DNA from: Pseudomonas sp. UBA4194
GTDB taxonomy: Bacteria; Pseudomonadota; Gammaproteobacteria; Pseudomonadales; Pseudomonadaceae
Assembly (NCBI RefSeq): GCF_002379585.1
Contig: NZ_DFUE01000075.1
Span: 64,884-128,883 of the forward strand
Direction: 5' to 3'
Length of the DNA stretch: 64,000 nt
This document shows positions 53,721-63,348 of this stretch, piece after piece; within the stretch, counting starts at the first letter, position 1, and every line of letters starts with the position of its first letter. Made by a program: the position numbers and the translations under genes. The notes under the pieces are model-generated. The model was not told the DNA's origin. It worked only from the letters and a program-made list of their open reading frames with translations, and ran no database searches.

Positions 53721-55642
53721 GCAAGCCCATCACCACCTTGCTGATCGCCAACCGCGGCGAAATCGCCTGCCGGATAATCCGCACCGCCAAGGCCCTTGGC
53801 ATCGTCACCGTCGCGGTCTACAGCGATGCCGACGCCCAGGCGCGCCACACCCGGGAAGCCGATATCGCGGTTGCGCTGGGGGGCACCAAACCCGCCGACA
53901 GCTACCTGCAGGTCGAAAAAATCATTGCTGCGGCGAGGTCGACCGGCGCCGACGCGGTGCACCCAGGGTACGGTTTTCTCTCCGAAAACGCCGGCTTCGC
54001 TCGTCGCTTGGAGGAAGAGGGGATCACGTTCGTTGGCCCTCCGCCTGCCGCGATTGACGCGATGGGCAGCAAATCTGCCGCCAAAAGCCTGATGGAAAGC
54101 GCCGGCGTCCCATTGGTGCCTGGCTACCACGGCCAGGCGCAGGATCTGGACACCTTCAGGAGCGCCGCCGAACGCATCGGTTATCCGGTGCTGCTCAAAG
54201 CTGCGGCCGGTGGCGGCGGCAAAGGGATGAAGGTCGCCGAGCGCGCGGAAGATCTGGCCGATGCGCTGGATTCGGCCAAGCGTGAGGCGCTGTCGGCTTT
54301 TGCGGACCAGCAGATGCTGGTGGAAAAGTACCTGCTGGCGCCCCGTCATGTGGAGATCCAGGTGTTCGCCGATCAGCACGGCAACTGCCTGTACCTGCAT
54401 GAGCGCGACTGCTCCATCCAACGGCGCCATCAGAAGGTGGTCGAGGAGGCCCCGGCCCCCGGCTTGTCTGCGCAGTTGCGCAAGGAAATGGGTGAAGCGG
54501 CCGTGCGTGCGGCCCAAGCCATTGGCTATGTCGGCGCCGGCACCGTGGAATTTCTGCTCGACGCCAGGGGCGAGTTTTTCTTCATGGAGATGAACACTCG
54601 TCTGCAGGTCGAGCATCCGGTCACCGAGGCAATCACGGGCCTCGATCTGGTGGACTGGCAGTTGCGCGTGGCGGCAGGTGAGCCGCTGCCGCTGCAACAG
54701 GACGACGTACCGCTGTTGGGGCATGCCATCGAAGTGCGGCTCTACGCGGAAGACCCCGAGGGTGGCTTCCTGCCCGCTAGCGGGCAACTGTCGCTGTACC
54801 GTGAAGCCGCTGCGGGCCCTGGGCGCCGGGTGGACAGCGGGGTAGAGCAAGGGAACACGATCTCGCCGTTCTACGACCCGATGATCGCCAAGGTCATTGC
54901 CTGGGGTGAGACCCGGGAAGAAGCTCGGCTGAGGCTGCTGGCCATGCTCAAGGAGACGGCAGTGGGTGGCGTGAAGACCAACCTGGCGTTTCTGCGGCGC
55001 ATCCTCTCAACCCCGGCGTTCGCCAACGCGGAGCTCGATACCGGGTTTATCGACCGCCACGCCCAGGCGCTGCTGCCGGATCGTCCAGCACTGACCGACG
55101 CGTTTTGGGCGCACGCTGCCCAGACCTATCTCGACACTTCGACCAGGCTTGATCGCTCCGACGATCCGGCTTCCCCGTGGAGCCAAACAACCGGCTGGCG
55201 GATGCTGGCGGCGCCTCAGGCCCTGCTGCATCTGCGCTGTGGAGCTGAAGACCGGCTGTGCGTCATCGCTGCGCCTCCATCAACGCCACATCACGGAGTC
55301 AAGATGCTGGCCCGCCGTGGGGAGGTGCTGTACCTCGAATGGCAGGGCGACTGCTACGAGGTGACCAAGGTCGATCCCTTGGCCGAAGCCGCTGGCACAC
55401 AGGCCGGCGACGGTGGCCTGGCGGCGCCCATGAACGGCAGTATCGTCCGCGTGCTGGTGGCTCCAGGGCAGCCCGTGCAAGCCGGCGATGCGCTGATCGT
55501 GGTCGAGGCCATGAAGATGGAGCACAGCATCCGCGCACCCTACGCCGGCCGGGTCTCGGTGGTGTTCTGCAGCGAAGGCGAAATGGTTGCCGAGGGACTC
55601 GTGCTGGTCGAACTGGAGGAGGTGAGTGATGACGCTGCCTGA
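53717..55642 (+). CDS. liuD: Methylcrotonyl-CoA carboxylase biotin-containing (alpha) subunit
   Basis: 641 residues: biotin carboxylase ATP-grasp part starting LLIANRGEIACRIIRTAKAL, KAAAGGGGKGMKVAER, ERDCSIQRRHQKVVEEAPAP, MEMNTRLQVEHPVTE, and a C-terminal biotinyl domain with the Lys in VEAMKMEHSIRAP near residue 600. It carboxylates its own biotin for LiuB. The ATG overlaps the TGA of the liuC remnant, so coupling was designed for an intact LiuC; an in-frame start at 53606 overlaps the remnant and is not needed. Confidence 0.94.
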   Translation: MSKPITTLLIANRGEIACRIIRTAKALGIVTVAVYSDADAQARHTREADIAVALGGTKPADSYLQVEKIIAAARSTGADAVHPGYGFLSENAGFARRLEEEGITFVGPPPAAIDAMGSKSAAKSLMESAGVPLVPGYHGQAQDLDTFRSAAERIGYPVLLKAAAGGGGKGMKVAERAEDLADALDSAKREALSAFADQQMLVEKYLLAPRHVEIQVFADQHGNCLYLHERDCSIQRRHQKVVEEAPAPGLSAQLRKEMGEAAVRAAQAIGYVGAGTVEFLLDARGEFFFMEMNTRLQVEHPVTEAITGLDLVDWQLRVAAGEPLPLQQDDVPLLGHAIEVRLYAEDPEGGFLPASGQLSLYREAAAGPGRRVDSGVEQGNTISPFYDPMIAKVIAWGETREEARLRLLAMLKETAVGGVKTNLAFLRRILSTPAFANAELDTGFIDRHAQALLPDRPALTDAFWAHAAQTYLDTSTRLDRSDDPASPWSQTTGWRMLAAPQALLHLRCGAEDRLCVIAAPPSTPHHGVKMLARRGEVLYLEWQGDCYEVTKVDPLAEAAGTQAGDGGLAAPMNGSIVRVLVAPGQPVQAGDALIVVEAMKMEHSIRAPYAGRVSVVFCSEGEMVAEGLVLVELEEVSDDAA

Positions 55643-56525
55643 GCGGGTTCGTATCGTGGAGGTCGGCCCCCGTGATGGGCTGCAGAACGAGAAGGCGACC
55701 GTCAGCGCGCAGGACAAGATCGCCCTGGTCAACGGCCTGGTAGAAGCAGGCCTTGGGTACGTTGAAGTCGGCAGCTTCGTGTCACCCAAATGGGTGCCGC
55801 AAATGGCCGACTCCGGTCAGGTCTTCGCCGGCATCGCGCGCCAACCCGGCGTGGTCTATGCAGCCCTGACCCCCAATCTGCAAGGCTTCGAGGCCGCGGT
55901 AGCGGCGGGCGCCTCGGAGGTCGCGGTGTTCGCCGCGGCGTCCGAAGCTTTCTCGCAAAAGAACATCAACTGCTCGATTGCCGACAGCTTGCGACGCTTC
56001 GAGCCGCTGATGGAGAAAGCCAATCAGCAGGGTATTCGCGTTCGCGGCTACGTCTCCTGTGTGCTCGGCTGCCCGTACGAAGGGGCAGTGGCTCCCGACA
56101 AGGTGCGCGAAGTGAGTACGGCGATGTGGCAGATGGGCTGCTACGAGATTTCCCTGGGCGACACCATCGGGGTCGGCACGCCAGAGCAGGCGCGGCGCCT
56201 GATCGACAACGTCAGCCGCGACGTTGCCCGCGAGCACCTCGCCGGGCATTTCCACGACACCTATGGCCAGGCCATCGCCAATATCTACGCCTGCCTGCTC
56301 GAAGGCGTCGCGGTGTTCGACAGCTCCATCGGCGGGCTGGGCGGCTGCCCCTATGCCATGGGCGCCAGCGGCAATGTGGCGACGGAAGATGTGCTTTACC
56401 TGCTCAATGGCCTGGGGATAGAGACGGGCATCGATCTCAACCGACTGCTTCAGGTCAGCCGGCGCATCATGGACGTGCTGGGCAAGGGGGCTGGATCACG
56501 GGTGGCCCGCGCGCGAGCGATCTGA
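55629..56525 (+). CDS. liuE: Hydroxymethylglutaryl-CoA lyase
   Basis: 298 residues: EVGPRDGLQNEKATVS, YVEVGSFVSPKWVPQMADS, HFHDTYGQAIANIYACLLEG and the active-site loop GGLGGCPYAMGASGN with catalytic Cys. It splits HMG-CoA to acetyl-CoA and acetoacetate, the last step. Its start overlaps the liuD end by 14 bases. Confidence 0.94.
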   Translation: MTLPERVRIVEVGPRDGLQNEKATVSAQDKIALVNGLVEAGLGYVEVGSFVSPKWVPQMADSGQVFAGIARQPGVVYAALTPNLQGFEAAVAAGASEVAVFAAASEAFSQKNINCSIADSLRRFEPLMEKANQQGIRVRGYVSCVLGCPYEGAVAPDKVREVSTAMWQMGCYEISLGDTIGVGTPEQARRLIDNVSRDVAREHLAGHFHDTYGQAIANIYACLLEGVAVFDSSIGGLGGCPYAMGASGNVATEDVLYLLNGLGIETGIDLNRLLQVSRRIMDVLGKGAGSRVARARAI

Positions 56526-56597
56526 CGTTCAGGTGCCATGATTCGATAAGGCAACCCACCACTTGGCTGTACAACAAGCATAAGAAAGGTTTAACCC

Positions 56598-58268
56598 ATG
56601 AACCCGCTGAGTTACTCGCAAGGCTCCAAACACCCCCCGCTGATCGCGCAGACGATCGGGGAGGCGTTCGACGCGACTGTATCCAGGTTCGGCCCGCGGT
56701 CGGCATTGGTGATTCACGATCAAAGCATCCGTTGGTCGTGGTCCGATCTGAAAGCCAATGTCGATCAACACGCGCGCGCGCTCATGGCTATCGGCATCCA
56801 GGCAGGAGATCGGATTGGGATATGGGCGCCTAACCGAGCCGAATGGTGCCTGACCCAGTTTGCGTCGGCAAAAATAGGGGCCATTCTGGTCAACATCAAT
56901 CCTGCCTACCGCACCAGCGAGTTCGAGTACGTCGTTGCTCAATCCCAATGCAGCTGGATCATCAGCGATGAGACCTTCAAGGGCTCGGATTACCACGCGA
57001 TGGTCAACGAGGTCATTCCTGAGCTGGCATCAAGCGAGCCGGGCGAACTGACAATCGATCGGCTGCCGAGCCTGCGAGGCGTCATCAGTCTGTCGGATTC
57101 ACCGCCATCAGGTTTCCTGAGTTGGGCGCGGCTACAAAGCCTGGCCGACCGCGTATCCCCCGAGCACCTGGCTACTCGCCAAGCATCACTACAGTTCGAT
57201 GACCCCATCAACATCCAGTACACGTCTGGTACGACTGGGTTCCCCAAAGGGGCGACGCTCAGCCACTACAACATTTTGAACAATGGTTTTCTGGTGGCCG
57301 AGAGCCTTGGTTTGACGGAGCAAGACAGCGTCGTCATTCCGGTGCCGCTTTATCACTGTTTTGGCATGGTCATGGGCAATCTGGGGTGCCTGACCCACGG
57401 TAGCGCCATGATCTATCCCAGCGCGGCTTTCGATCCACTCAAAGTACTGCAAGCGGTATCGCAGGAACGCGCCACTGCGCTATTCGGTGTGCCGACGATG
57501 TTCATCGCCGAGCTGGAGCATCCGCAGCGCGAAGCGTTCGATCTGTCCAGCTTGCGCACGGGCATCATGGCAGGCGCATCTTGCCCAATCGATGTCATGA
57601 AGCGCGTCATGACCGAGATGCATATGTCGCAAATACAGATCGCTTACGGTATGACCGAAACCAGCCCCGTGTCCTTGCAGACCGGCCCAGACGACGCGGT
57701 CGAGCAAAGGGTTTCGACTGTGGGGCGCACGCAACCGCACCTGGAGAACAAGATCATCGACGCGGATGGCAGAATCGTTCCCCGAGGCCAGGTCGGTGAG
57801 CTCTGTACCCGTGGCTACAGCGTGATGCTGGGCTACTGGAATAATGCACAGGGAACATCGGAAGTCATCGATGCCAGCCGCTGGATGCACACGGGGGACC
57901 TCGCGACCATGGACGAAGCCGGGTTTGTCACCGTGGTGGGGCGGATCAAAGACATGATCATTCGGGGTGGGGAGAACATCTACCCCTGTGAGGTCGAGGA
58001 ATTCTACAGAGCTCATCCCGCGGTCGCGGACATCTACATCATCGGTATTCCCCACCCAAAATACGGCGAAGAGTTGGTCGCATGGGCGAGAATTCATGTA
58101 GACGAGACCGTGACCGATGAAGAACTCAGGTTGTGGGCCAAAGACAGGATCGCCCATTACAAGGTTCCCAAGCACTTCAAGTTTGTGGATACCTTCCCGA
58201 TGACGGTAACCGGGAAGATCCAGAAATTCAGGATGCGGGAGATGAGTATCCAGGAAGTGGGGGAGTGA
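56598..58268 (+). CDS. AMP-forming acyl-CoA synthetase (liu/atu-associated type)
   Basis: 556 residues with the adenylate-forming motifs YTSGTTGFPKG, YGMTETSPVSLQ, DGRIVPRGQVGELCTRGYSV, HTGDLATMDEAGFV, GRIKDMIIRGGENIYPCEVE and the C-terminal catalytic Lys in TVTGKIQKFRMRE. Medium-chain/branched acyl-CoA synthetase resembling AtuH/LiuF-like enzymes that follow liu operons. It begins 73 bases after liuE and could activate isovalerate or methyl-branched acids for the pathway. Confidence 0.85.
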   Translation: MNPLSYSQGSKHPPLIAQTIGEAFDATVSRFGPRSALVIHDQSIRWSWSDLKANVDQHARALMAIGIQAGDRIGIWAPNRAEWCLTQFASAKIGAILVNINPAYRTSEFEYVVAQSQCSWIISDETFKGSDYHAMVNEVIPELASSEPGELTIDRLPSLRGVISLSDSPPSGFLSWARLQSLADRVSPEHLATRQASLQFDDPINIQYTSGTTGFPKGATLSHYNILNNGFLVAESLGLTEQDSVVIPVPLYHCFGMVMGNLGCLTHGSAMIYPSAAFDPLKVLQAVSQERATALFGVPTMFIAELEHPQREAFDLSSLRTGIMAGASCPIDVMKRVMTEMHMSQIQIAYGMTETSPVSLQTGPDDAVEQRVSTVGRTQPHLENKIIDADGRIVPRGQVGELCTRGYSVMLGYWNNAQGTSEVIDASRWMHTGDLATMDEAGFVTVVGRIKDMIIRGGENIYPCEVEEFYRAHPAVADIYIIGIPHPKYGEELVAWARIHVDETVTDEELRLWAKDRIAHYKVPKHFKFVDTFPMTVTGKIQKFRMREMSIQEVGE

Positions 58269-58617
58269 AGGGATTGCCAAGGCTAAAGGTCACACGCCAT
58301 GGTCCAGCATGCAGCGGAGATGACATGCAGGATCCCCCAAGTCTTGATCTCCCAGGTCAGTAGTGACCTCGTTAGTGCAGCTACTGCTGGGGCTGGCCAT
58401 GCGTGTGACACTTCGTATACGACTGTTCGATTTCACGGAGGCATGCCTTCCAAACTATCGAATTTTAATCGTTCGCTGCCACGGCTAGCCTCGAGTCACT
58501 CAGGCACCAGCCTCAAATTCCTTTGACGGCGGCACCTGTTGTATCGAGCCAGGTCAAGTCGGCCAGGCAATCTCCGCTACTGACCCATACTGCGTCCATA
58601 AACTGAGGAACAGCATC
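58269..58617. other. Intergenic stretch, no recognised gene
   Basis: About 350 bp after the acyl-CoA synthetase gene. Short open stretches exist in several frames but none has a ribosome site plus recognisable sequence. The stretch is less GC-rich than the liu genes and starts the accessory end of the window. The last 20 bases (GAGGAACAGC) contain the ribosome site of the tautomerase gene. I see no terminator-type hairpin with a T-run. Confidence 0.5.
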
Positions 58618-59007
58618 ATGCCCTTCGTTCAGATATCGCTTCGTAAAGGTAGAACCTCCACTGAGCTTCGCGCGATAGCAGACGGGGTTCACGAGGCGCT
58701 CGTGGAAACCTACAAAGTACCTGTTGACGACCGATTCCAGGTCATTAACCAATACGATGAGGATACATTGATTTTCGACAGTGGATACCTGGGTATCCAG
58801 CGCTCGGACAATGTCGTGATCATTCATATTCTGGCAAGCAACTGGCGCGATACTGCCGCAAAGCAGGCTCTATACAGCGCCGTTGCCGATAAGCTATCCG
58901 CCACCGCTGGCGTACGCCCTGAGGACGTCCAAGTTTTTATCTCCAACAACAGCAAGGAGGACTGGTCGTTCGGTAAAGGCATCGCCTCGTATGTTCCCGC
59001 AGCATGA
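58618..59007 (+). CDS. Tautomerase-superfamily protein
   Basis: 129 residues with the catalytic Pro directly after Met (MPFVQISLRKGRTSTELRAI) and a second beta-alpha-beta unit (NVVIIHILASNWRDTAAKQA, GVRPEDVQVFISNNSKEDWS), as in single-chain tautomerases of the MSAD/cis-CaaD-like type. Substrate unknown. AGGAACAGC precedes the ATG; next to a LysR regulator and a nitroreductase, a setting typical of aromatic or xenobiotic degradation. Confidence 0.85.
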   Translation: MPFVQISLRKGRTSTELRAIADGVHEALVETYKVPVDDRFQVINQYDEDTLIFDSGYLGIQRSDNVVIIHILASNWRDTAAKQALYSAVADKLSATAGVRPEDVQVFISNNSKEDWSFGKGIASYVPAA

Positions 59008-59197
59008 CATCGCGGCCCGTGATTGGTGGTCACTGGAGGTTGTGGTGGTTGTGAGGCCGGGCGCGTAGAACGCTGGCAATCGCCACTTGCTGACACATCC
59101 CCGCGCTATAGGAATGAGCGCTGTATCTCCAAGTAATTTACTCGCAATAATGGCTGTGAAATCAAATCTCGCCGCGATCCTTTGGGGGCATGGAGCT

Positions 59198-60115
59198 ATG
59201 GCTGGTCGTATCAATCTGGACATGGACGTTTTGCGTACCTTTGTCACCGGCTTCGAACTCGGCAGCTTTGCACGGGCAGCCGACCAACTGGGGCGCTCCC
59301 AGTCGGCCATCAGCACTCAGTTGCGCAAGCTTGAAGATCAGATGGGAGTCCCCCTGGTGCAGAAGTCGGGGAGGGGGCTCGCGCTCACTACAGCCGGTGA
59401 GGGGCTGTTGAGCTATGCAAGGCGGATGCTGGAGCTTAATGACGAAGCGGTTCAGACCATCCGCGCATCAGATCTCGACGGCTGGGTAAGGCTAGGGCTT
59501 CCTCAGGATTTCGCCGATACATTCTTGCCTTTGGTCCTTGAAAGCTTTGCCCTCGCGCATCCCAAGGTACGCGTAGAAGTGCAGGTCGATCGCAGTGCGC
59601 CGCTAATTGATAAGACGCTCAAGGGAGAGCTGGACGTCTCGCTTGTTTGGGGCGATGGCGGCTCAGCGCCCAATGCCGAGCGGATAGCGGACTTTGCAGT
59701 TTCGTGGATAGGCCGAAAAGATTGGCAGGATCAGCTGAGACTGAGGGAAGAGCCGGTACCCCTGATTGCGTTCGAGCCGCCCTGCCTGTTCCGCGCGGCT
59801 GGGATCGCGGCGCTGGATGAAGCTCATATCCCATGGAAACTCGTCTTCACCAGCCCCAGCCTTTCCGGGCTGTGGGCCGCCGCAGGAGCAGGGCTTGGTG
59901 TAACTCTGCGAACGACCGTCGCGATGCCGGCAACACTGTCTGCTCTGGAGTGCAGCTCAAATGGCCTGCCGACCCTGCCAACGATCCCGCTTGCTCTGCA
60001 CCGTGCGCAAGCCGAACCTCGTCCCGAGGTTCAGCGATTGACCGAGATTGTGGTGCAAACGATCCAGAGAGAAATCCAGGTGTCTGCTCGGAGGCTGCGT
60101 GTAGGGGCGTTCTGA
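59198..60115 (+). CDS. LysR-family transcriptional regulator
   Basis: 305 residues: HTH DMDVLRTFVTGFELGSFARA, RSQSAISTQLRKLEDQMGVP and an effector domain (VRLGLPQDFADTFLPLVLES, GAGLGVTLRTTVAMPATLSAL). The ATG at 59198 gives normal family length with GGGGG upstream; earlier in-frame starts (59087, 59150) add a leader without family likeness. It likely controls neighbouring tautomerase or nitroreductase genes (inference). Confidence 0.87.
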   Translation: MAGRINLDMDVLRTFVTGFELGSFARAADQLGRSQSAISTQLRKLEDQMGVPLVQKSGRGLALTTAGEGLLSYARRMLELNDEAVQTIRASDLDGWVRLGLPQDFADTFLPLVLESFALAHPKVRVEVQVDRSAPLIDKTLKGELDVSLVWGDGGSAPNAERIADFAVSWIGRKDWQDQLRLREEPVPLIAFEPPCLFRAAGIAALDEAHIPWKLVFTSPSLSGLWAAAGAGLGVTLRTTVAMPATLSALECSSNGLPTLPTIPLALHRAQAEPRPEVQRLTEIVVQTIQREIQVSARRLRVGAF

Positions 60116-60259
60116 CCGCCTACTCATCGATGGGTGCTCGCTCAATGCGCCCGTTGTTAGCTAGGGGTGTGTCGAGTGCAGGGTATATGAAACTTCACCC
60201 TGCAAGCGTGCTGGCCCGGCGGCGATTTGGTAGTCTCGATCCCTATTTGGAGAGCTCGA

Positions 60260-61081
60260 ATGACCGCCAACGCCCAATCGAAACTGGCTGCCCGCTACGG
60301 CGCGGCAGATATCTCACCTCTCAAGCCCTGGAACGAGACGATCGACCTGCTTCTCGACCATCGGAGCGTTCGCGCCTTTACTGATCAGCCACTACCCGAC
60401 GGCACCATCGAGACCTTGGTCGCCGCAGCGCAATCAGCCTCCACCTCATCGAATCTGCAGGTCTGGAGCGTTGTCGCTGTCCAGGATGATGATCGGAAGG
60501 CACGTCTGTCAGCATTGGCAGGAAACCAAGCCTATATCCGCCAGGCGCCGCTGTTCTTTGTCTGGCTTGCCGACCTGTCCAGAGTAGCTCGAGTGGGTGA
60601 GCAACAAGAGGTGGCTCTGGAAGCAGTGCCGTACCTTGAAAGCTTGCTGCTCGGGACCATCGACGCAGCGCTCGCCGCGCAAAACGCAGTCGTGGCTCTG
60701 GAGTCGCTCGGGCTCGGTAGCGTCTATATTGGCGCCATACGCAACGACATCGAAGGGGTGGCCAAGGAGCTAGGTTTGCCTCCCCAGGTCTATCCTGTGT
60801 TCGGCCTTTGTGTCGGTTATCCATCTACTGAGCGGCCCGCACATGTGAAGCCGAGATTGCCGCAAGGGGCAGTGCTTCACCATGAGACCTATTCGGCGAC
60901 TGCAGATGTGGAAGCGGTGGCTGAATACGATGAGCGCTTGGGGGCTTTCTACCAGCGTGAGGGAATGAAAGCTTCCGGGTGGTCGGAGCAGGTGGTCAAT
61001 AGACTTCGCAGTGTTTCGAGCCTTCATGGGCGGGAAGAGCTTGTGGAAGAGTTGAAGCGGATGGGGTTTGGGCTGCGCTGA
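60260..61081 (+). CDS. NfsA-type nitroreductase/NADPH-dependent oxidoreductase
   Basis: 273 residues starting with HRSVRAFTDQPLPDGTIETL-like family opening and continuing AAQSASTSSNLQVWSVVAVQ, the FMN-binding start of NfsA/FRP proteins. GLGSVYIGAIRNDIEGVAKE and PVFGLCVGYPS complete the fold; the C-terminal Arg/Lys region is typical of the NfsA branch. GGAGAG precedes ATG 60260. It reduces nitro, quinone or flavin substrates with NADPH. Confidence 0.88.
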   Translation: MTANAQSKLAARYGAADISPLKPWNETIDLLLDHRSVRAFTDQPLPDGTIETLVAAAQSASTSSNLQVWSVVAVQDDDRKARLSALAGNQAYIRQAPLFFVWLADLSRVARVGEQQEVALEAVPYLESLLLGTIDAALAAQNAVVALESLGLGSVYIGAIRNDIEGVAKELGLPPQVYPVFGLCVGYPSTERPAHVKPRLPQGAVLHHETYSATADVEAVAEYDERLGAFYQREGMKASGWSEQVVNRLRSVSSLHGREELVEELKRMGFGLR

Positions 61082-61290
61082 GCAATGTGCGTGGTGCTTT
61101 CAGACTGCACCGGGCGTCGTTGAGAGTAGGGGGGCTACCGATTCCGTACTATGGCAGCTTGCCATGCGGAGATGTGAGCCCCCACCTTCTGCAGGTAATG
61201 ACTAACTTGAAGGGAAGGCGATGGCCAACTAAGCGTTGTCCACCGCGTAATCTCCAATGAACGCTTTTTACTGGTTCGAGGTGACTGGCT

Positions 61291-61512
61291 TCAGCCTTTG
61301 CTATGGCTATCAGATGTCGGCGGGATCGCAACACCCCTTGGGCCAGCAATACCCCAAATAGCAAGGCCAACAAGCGGCAGTATAACGATCAACGCTGTCC
61401 ATCCCAGTTTCGTGCCGGAGCTTTTGGTGCTCCGCCAGACGCTCACCAATACCCAAACGTCCAGCAACAGAACGATCACGGCGCATGCCGTCCAGAAAAT
61501 CGAGGTTTCCAT
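61291..61512 (-). CDS. PLDc_N-domain small membrane protein
   Basis: 73 residues with two transmembrane segments (ACAVIVLLLDVWVLVSVW and LGWTALIVILPLVGLAIWGI) and the PLD-nuclease N-terminal pattern VWRSTKSSGTKLGWTALIVIL...GPRG. TAGGAG lies before the ATG at 61512. Stand-alone proteins of this type have no known enzymatic part. Confidence 0.78.
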   Translation of the reverse strand: METSIFWTACAVIVLLLDVWVLVSVWRSTKSSGTKLGWTALIVILPLVGLAIWGIAGPRGVAIPPTSDSHSKG

Positions 61513-61610
61513 GGTTCATCACTCCTAAGGGATCACCTACGGGAGAGGGATAGTTTTCCCACCAAGTTCCCGCCCGCTTCCCAAAGGCGCCCAATCTTTC
61601 GCTTTACAAG

Positions 61611-62384
61611 CTAGTGGGTATGGGCGCTGGTGGGGTCTTTTACCTGGAAGGTATTCCCGTTCATCCATGCATCGGCGCCCGGATCGATTGGAGGAGTCGG
61701 AATATCTGCTCGAGCTTTCTTTTCTTCCGAGCTCTGTACGCCAAATCGCGCATCACGCTTCTGAACGAGGGAGGGGTCGATCTGGCCGTCGGCCGTGAAC
61801 CCCATCATGAGCTGAGGCACGCCCAGGGGCAGGTCTTTATTCAGATCGGTATGCCAGGTGTGCCACGTCTTGCCATAGGTGCCCACCAGCTTCTGCATCA
61901 GCGCATGCTCCGCCGGGGCCGGAATACCAGGCGCAATGAGCTGGCCTGACTTCACTTCGTGGACATGGCTGTGCCAGAGCGCTTTTTCACTGGCAGGCAA
62001 CTTGGCGAACAGTTTCGCGCTGATGATGTACTCGACGCCCATCAGCTTCGCGTCTTTGACATTGCCGTCGTAGATCACGCACTGGATCACTTCGTCGTTC
62101 AAGATCGAACAATAGTGATGGGCTTCCATCTGCGACTTCATCTGACCGTTATAGAAGTGAAAGCCGTCCAGATAGGCGTTGAGCGCATCGATTGGCGGGC
62201 GAGACTGCACAAGGCCGGCTCCCGCATCCAGAACTTGCGTGGTTGCGGAGATAGGCTCGCCGGGCGCACTGACATTCGACGGAGTATTGCTGCCTGCGCA
62301 GGCGCTGAGAACTAGAGGGATGGCCAAGGCTAATAGAGCCTTCGGTCGGCTTTTACGGGGTAACGAGAGGTGCTTTGTGTCCAT
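61611..62384 (-). CDS. DUF1264 lipoprotein
   Basis: 257 residues. Lipoprotein signal peptide with lipobox LSACAGS (Cys near residue 29). The mature part has DUF1264/OBAP-like motifs: LDGFHFYNGQMKSQMEAHHYC, QCVIYDGNVKDAKLMGVEYI, WHSHVHEVKSGQLIAPGIP and the pair KTWHTWHTDLNKDLPLG. His-rich, possibly metal binding. Function unknown; outer membrane or periplasmic location inferred from the lipobox. Confidence 0.83.
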   Translation of the reverse strand: MDTKHLSLPRKSRPKALLALAIPLVLSACAGSNTPSNVSAPGEPISATTQVLDAGAGLVQSRPPIDALNAYLDGFHFYNGQMKSQMEAHHYCSILNDEVIQCVIYDGNVKDAKLMGVEYIISAKLFAKLPASEKALWHSHVHEVKSGQLIAPGIPAPAEHALMQKLVGTYGKTWHTWHTDLNKDLPLGVPQLMMGFTADGQIDPSLVQKRDARFGVQSSEEKKARADIPTPPIDPGADAWMNGNTFQVKDPTSAHTH

Positions 62385-62462
62385 TCCAGAATCCTTGTGG
62401 TGATCGCGCGAGGGGTGCTAGCTATCGTTATCAGTTCCTTACCATCATCTGCTTATTGCGCA

Positions 62463-63095
62463 TCAAGCTCGACGTGTCATCAATAGCAACGAGGCGGCAG
62501 CCGACAACAAACCAGCGCAGCAACGGTTGAAAATTTGCTTACCACGAGGCAGAGCGAACCAACGTCGCATATGCAATCCGATGTACGCATAGATGCCAAT
62601 CGCAATCCACTCCAATACCAAAAACAGAACACCGAGCAACGTAAACTGAGAGCCAATGTCTGCCGTTGGGTCGACGAATTGAGGCAAGAACGCGGTAAAA
62701 ATCAGGATGGCTTTGGGGTTGCCTGCGGCAATGAGGAATTCCTGCCTTGCCAGCGCCCATAGACCTATCGGGGCGTTTTTTGACTCAGCATCCGCTTGCG
62801 GTGCAGCTCTCCACAACTGGTATGCCAAGTAAAATAGATAGGCCGCGCCAACTATTTTGAGCCCATAGAAGATTAGCTCTGAAGTTTGTAACACTACGGC
62901 CAAGCCTGCCGAAGCCAGCGCAATCATCACCGCGAACGCTAGCAAGCGACCAACACCTGCCATGCATGACGTGCGGTATCCGTAGCGTGTTGCATTGCTG
63001 ATAGACAGCAGGTTGTTAGGTCCAGGCGCCATATTCAGCGCAAAGCAGGCGGGCAGGAATAACGCTAGCGTCGCAAGGTTCATATGGATATCCAT
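62463..63095 (-). CDS. LysE-family transporter
   Basis: 210 residues with about six helices and the family start ALFLPACFALNMAPGPNNLL. It resembles RhtB-type exporters. Starts at 63101, 63095 and 63083 are in frame; 63095 has GGA suitably placed. No regulator is divergent. The codon use is less GC-rich than most of the window. Confidence 0.84.
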   Translation of the reverse strand: MDIHMNLATLALFLPACFALNMAPGPNNLLSISNATRYGYRTSCMAGVGRLLAFAVMIALASAGLAVVLQTSELIFYGLKIVGAAYLFYLAYQLWRAAPQADAESKNAPIGLWALARQEFLIAAGNPKAILIFTAFLPQFVDPTADIGSQFTLLGVLFLVLEWIAIGIYAYIGLHMRRWFALPRGKQIFNRCCAGLLSAAASLLLMTRRA

Positions 63096-63206
63096 AACCA
63101 TTTTCCGTCAACTCTACAATTGAACTGCCGCATGTGCCACCGCGCTTGGGGTCATACGCGGAGCACGTGCAGTCAGGACGCCGGCGCAATCAGAAAGGTG
63201 TATCCC

Positions 63207-63280
63207 CCGGACGCTTACGGTTAACTCGCGTGCATAGCGTCCCGGCTGCAGCCGCCAGGTAACGGAGCGTAAGCGTCCGG
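63207..63280. repeat. 13-bp inverted repeat around a 12-bp palindrome (possible IS66-type termini)
   Basis: CCGGACGCTTACG (63207-63219) and CGTAAGCGTCCGG (63268-63280) are perfect reverse complements; CGGCTGCAGCCG (63243-63254) is a palindrome between them. GTAAGCG-type sequence is the usual outer end of IS66-family elements, so these may be two facing element ends. Exact identity needs comparison. Confidence 0.5.
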
Positions 63281-63348
63281 CATGTCATCCAGACAGTTAC
63301 GTACACTGTGAGAGGGTGCCCGGCTATGCGGACGCCCTCTATGGATAA

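Noticed and set aside
63207..63280. Integron attC site
   Set aside because: The inverted arms lack the attC R/L core pattern GTTRRRY next to an integron cassette, and no integrase is visible; IS66-type end or REP-like palindrome is more plausible.
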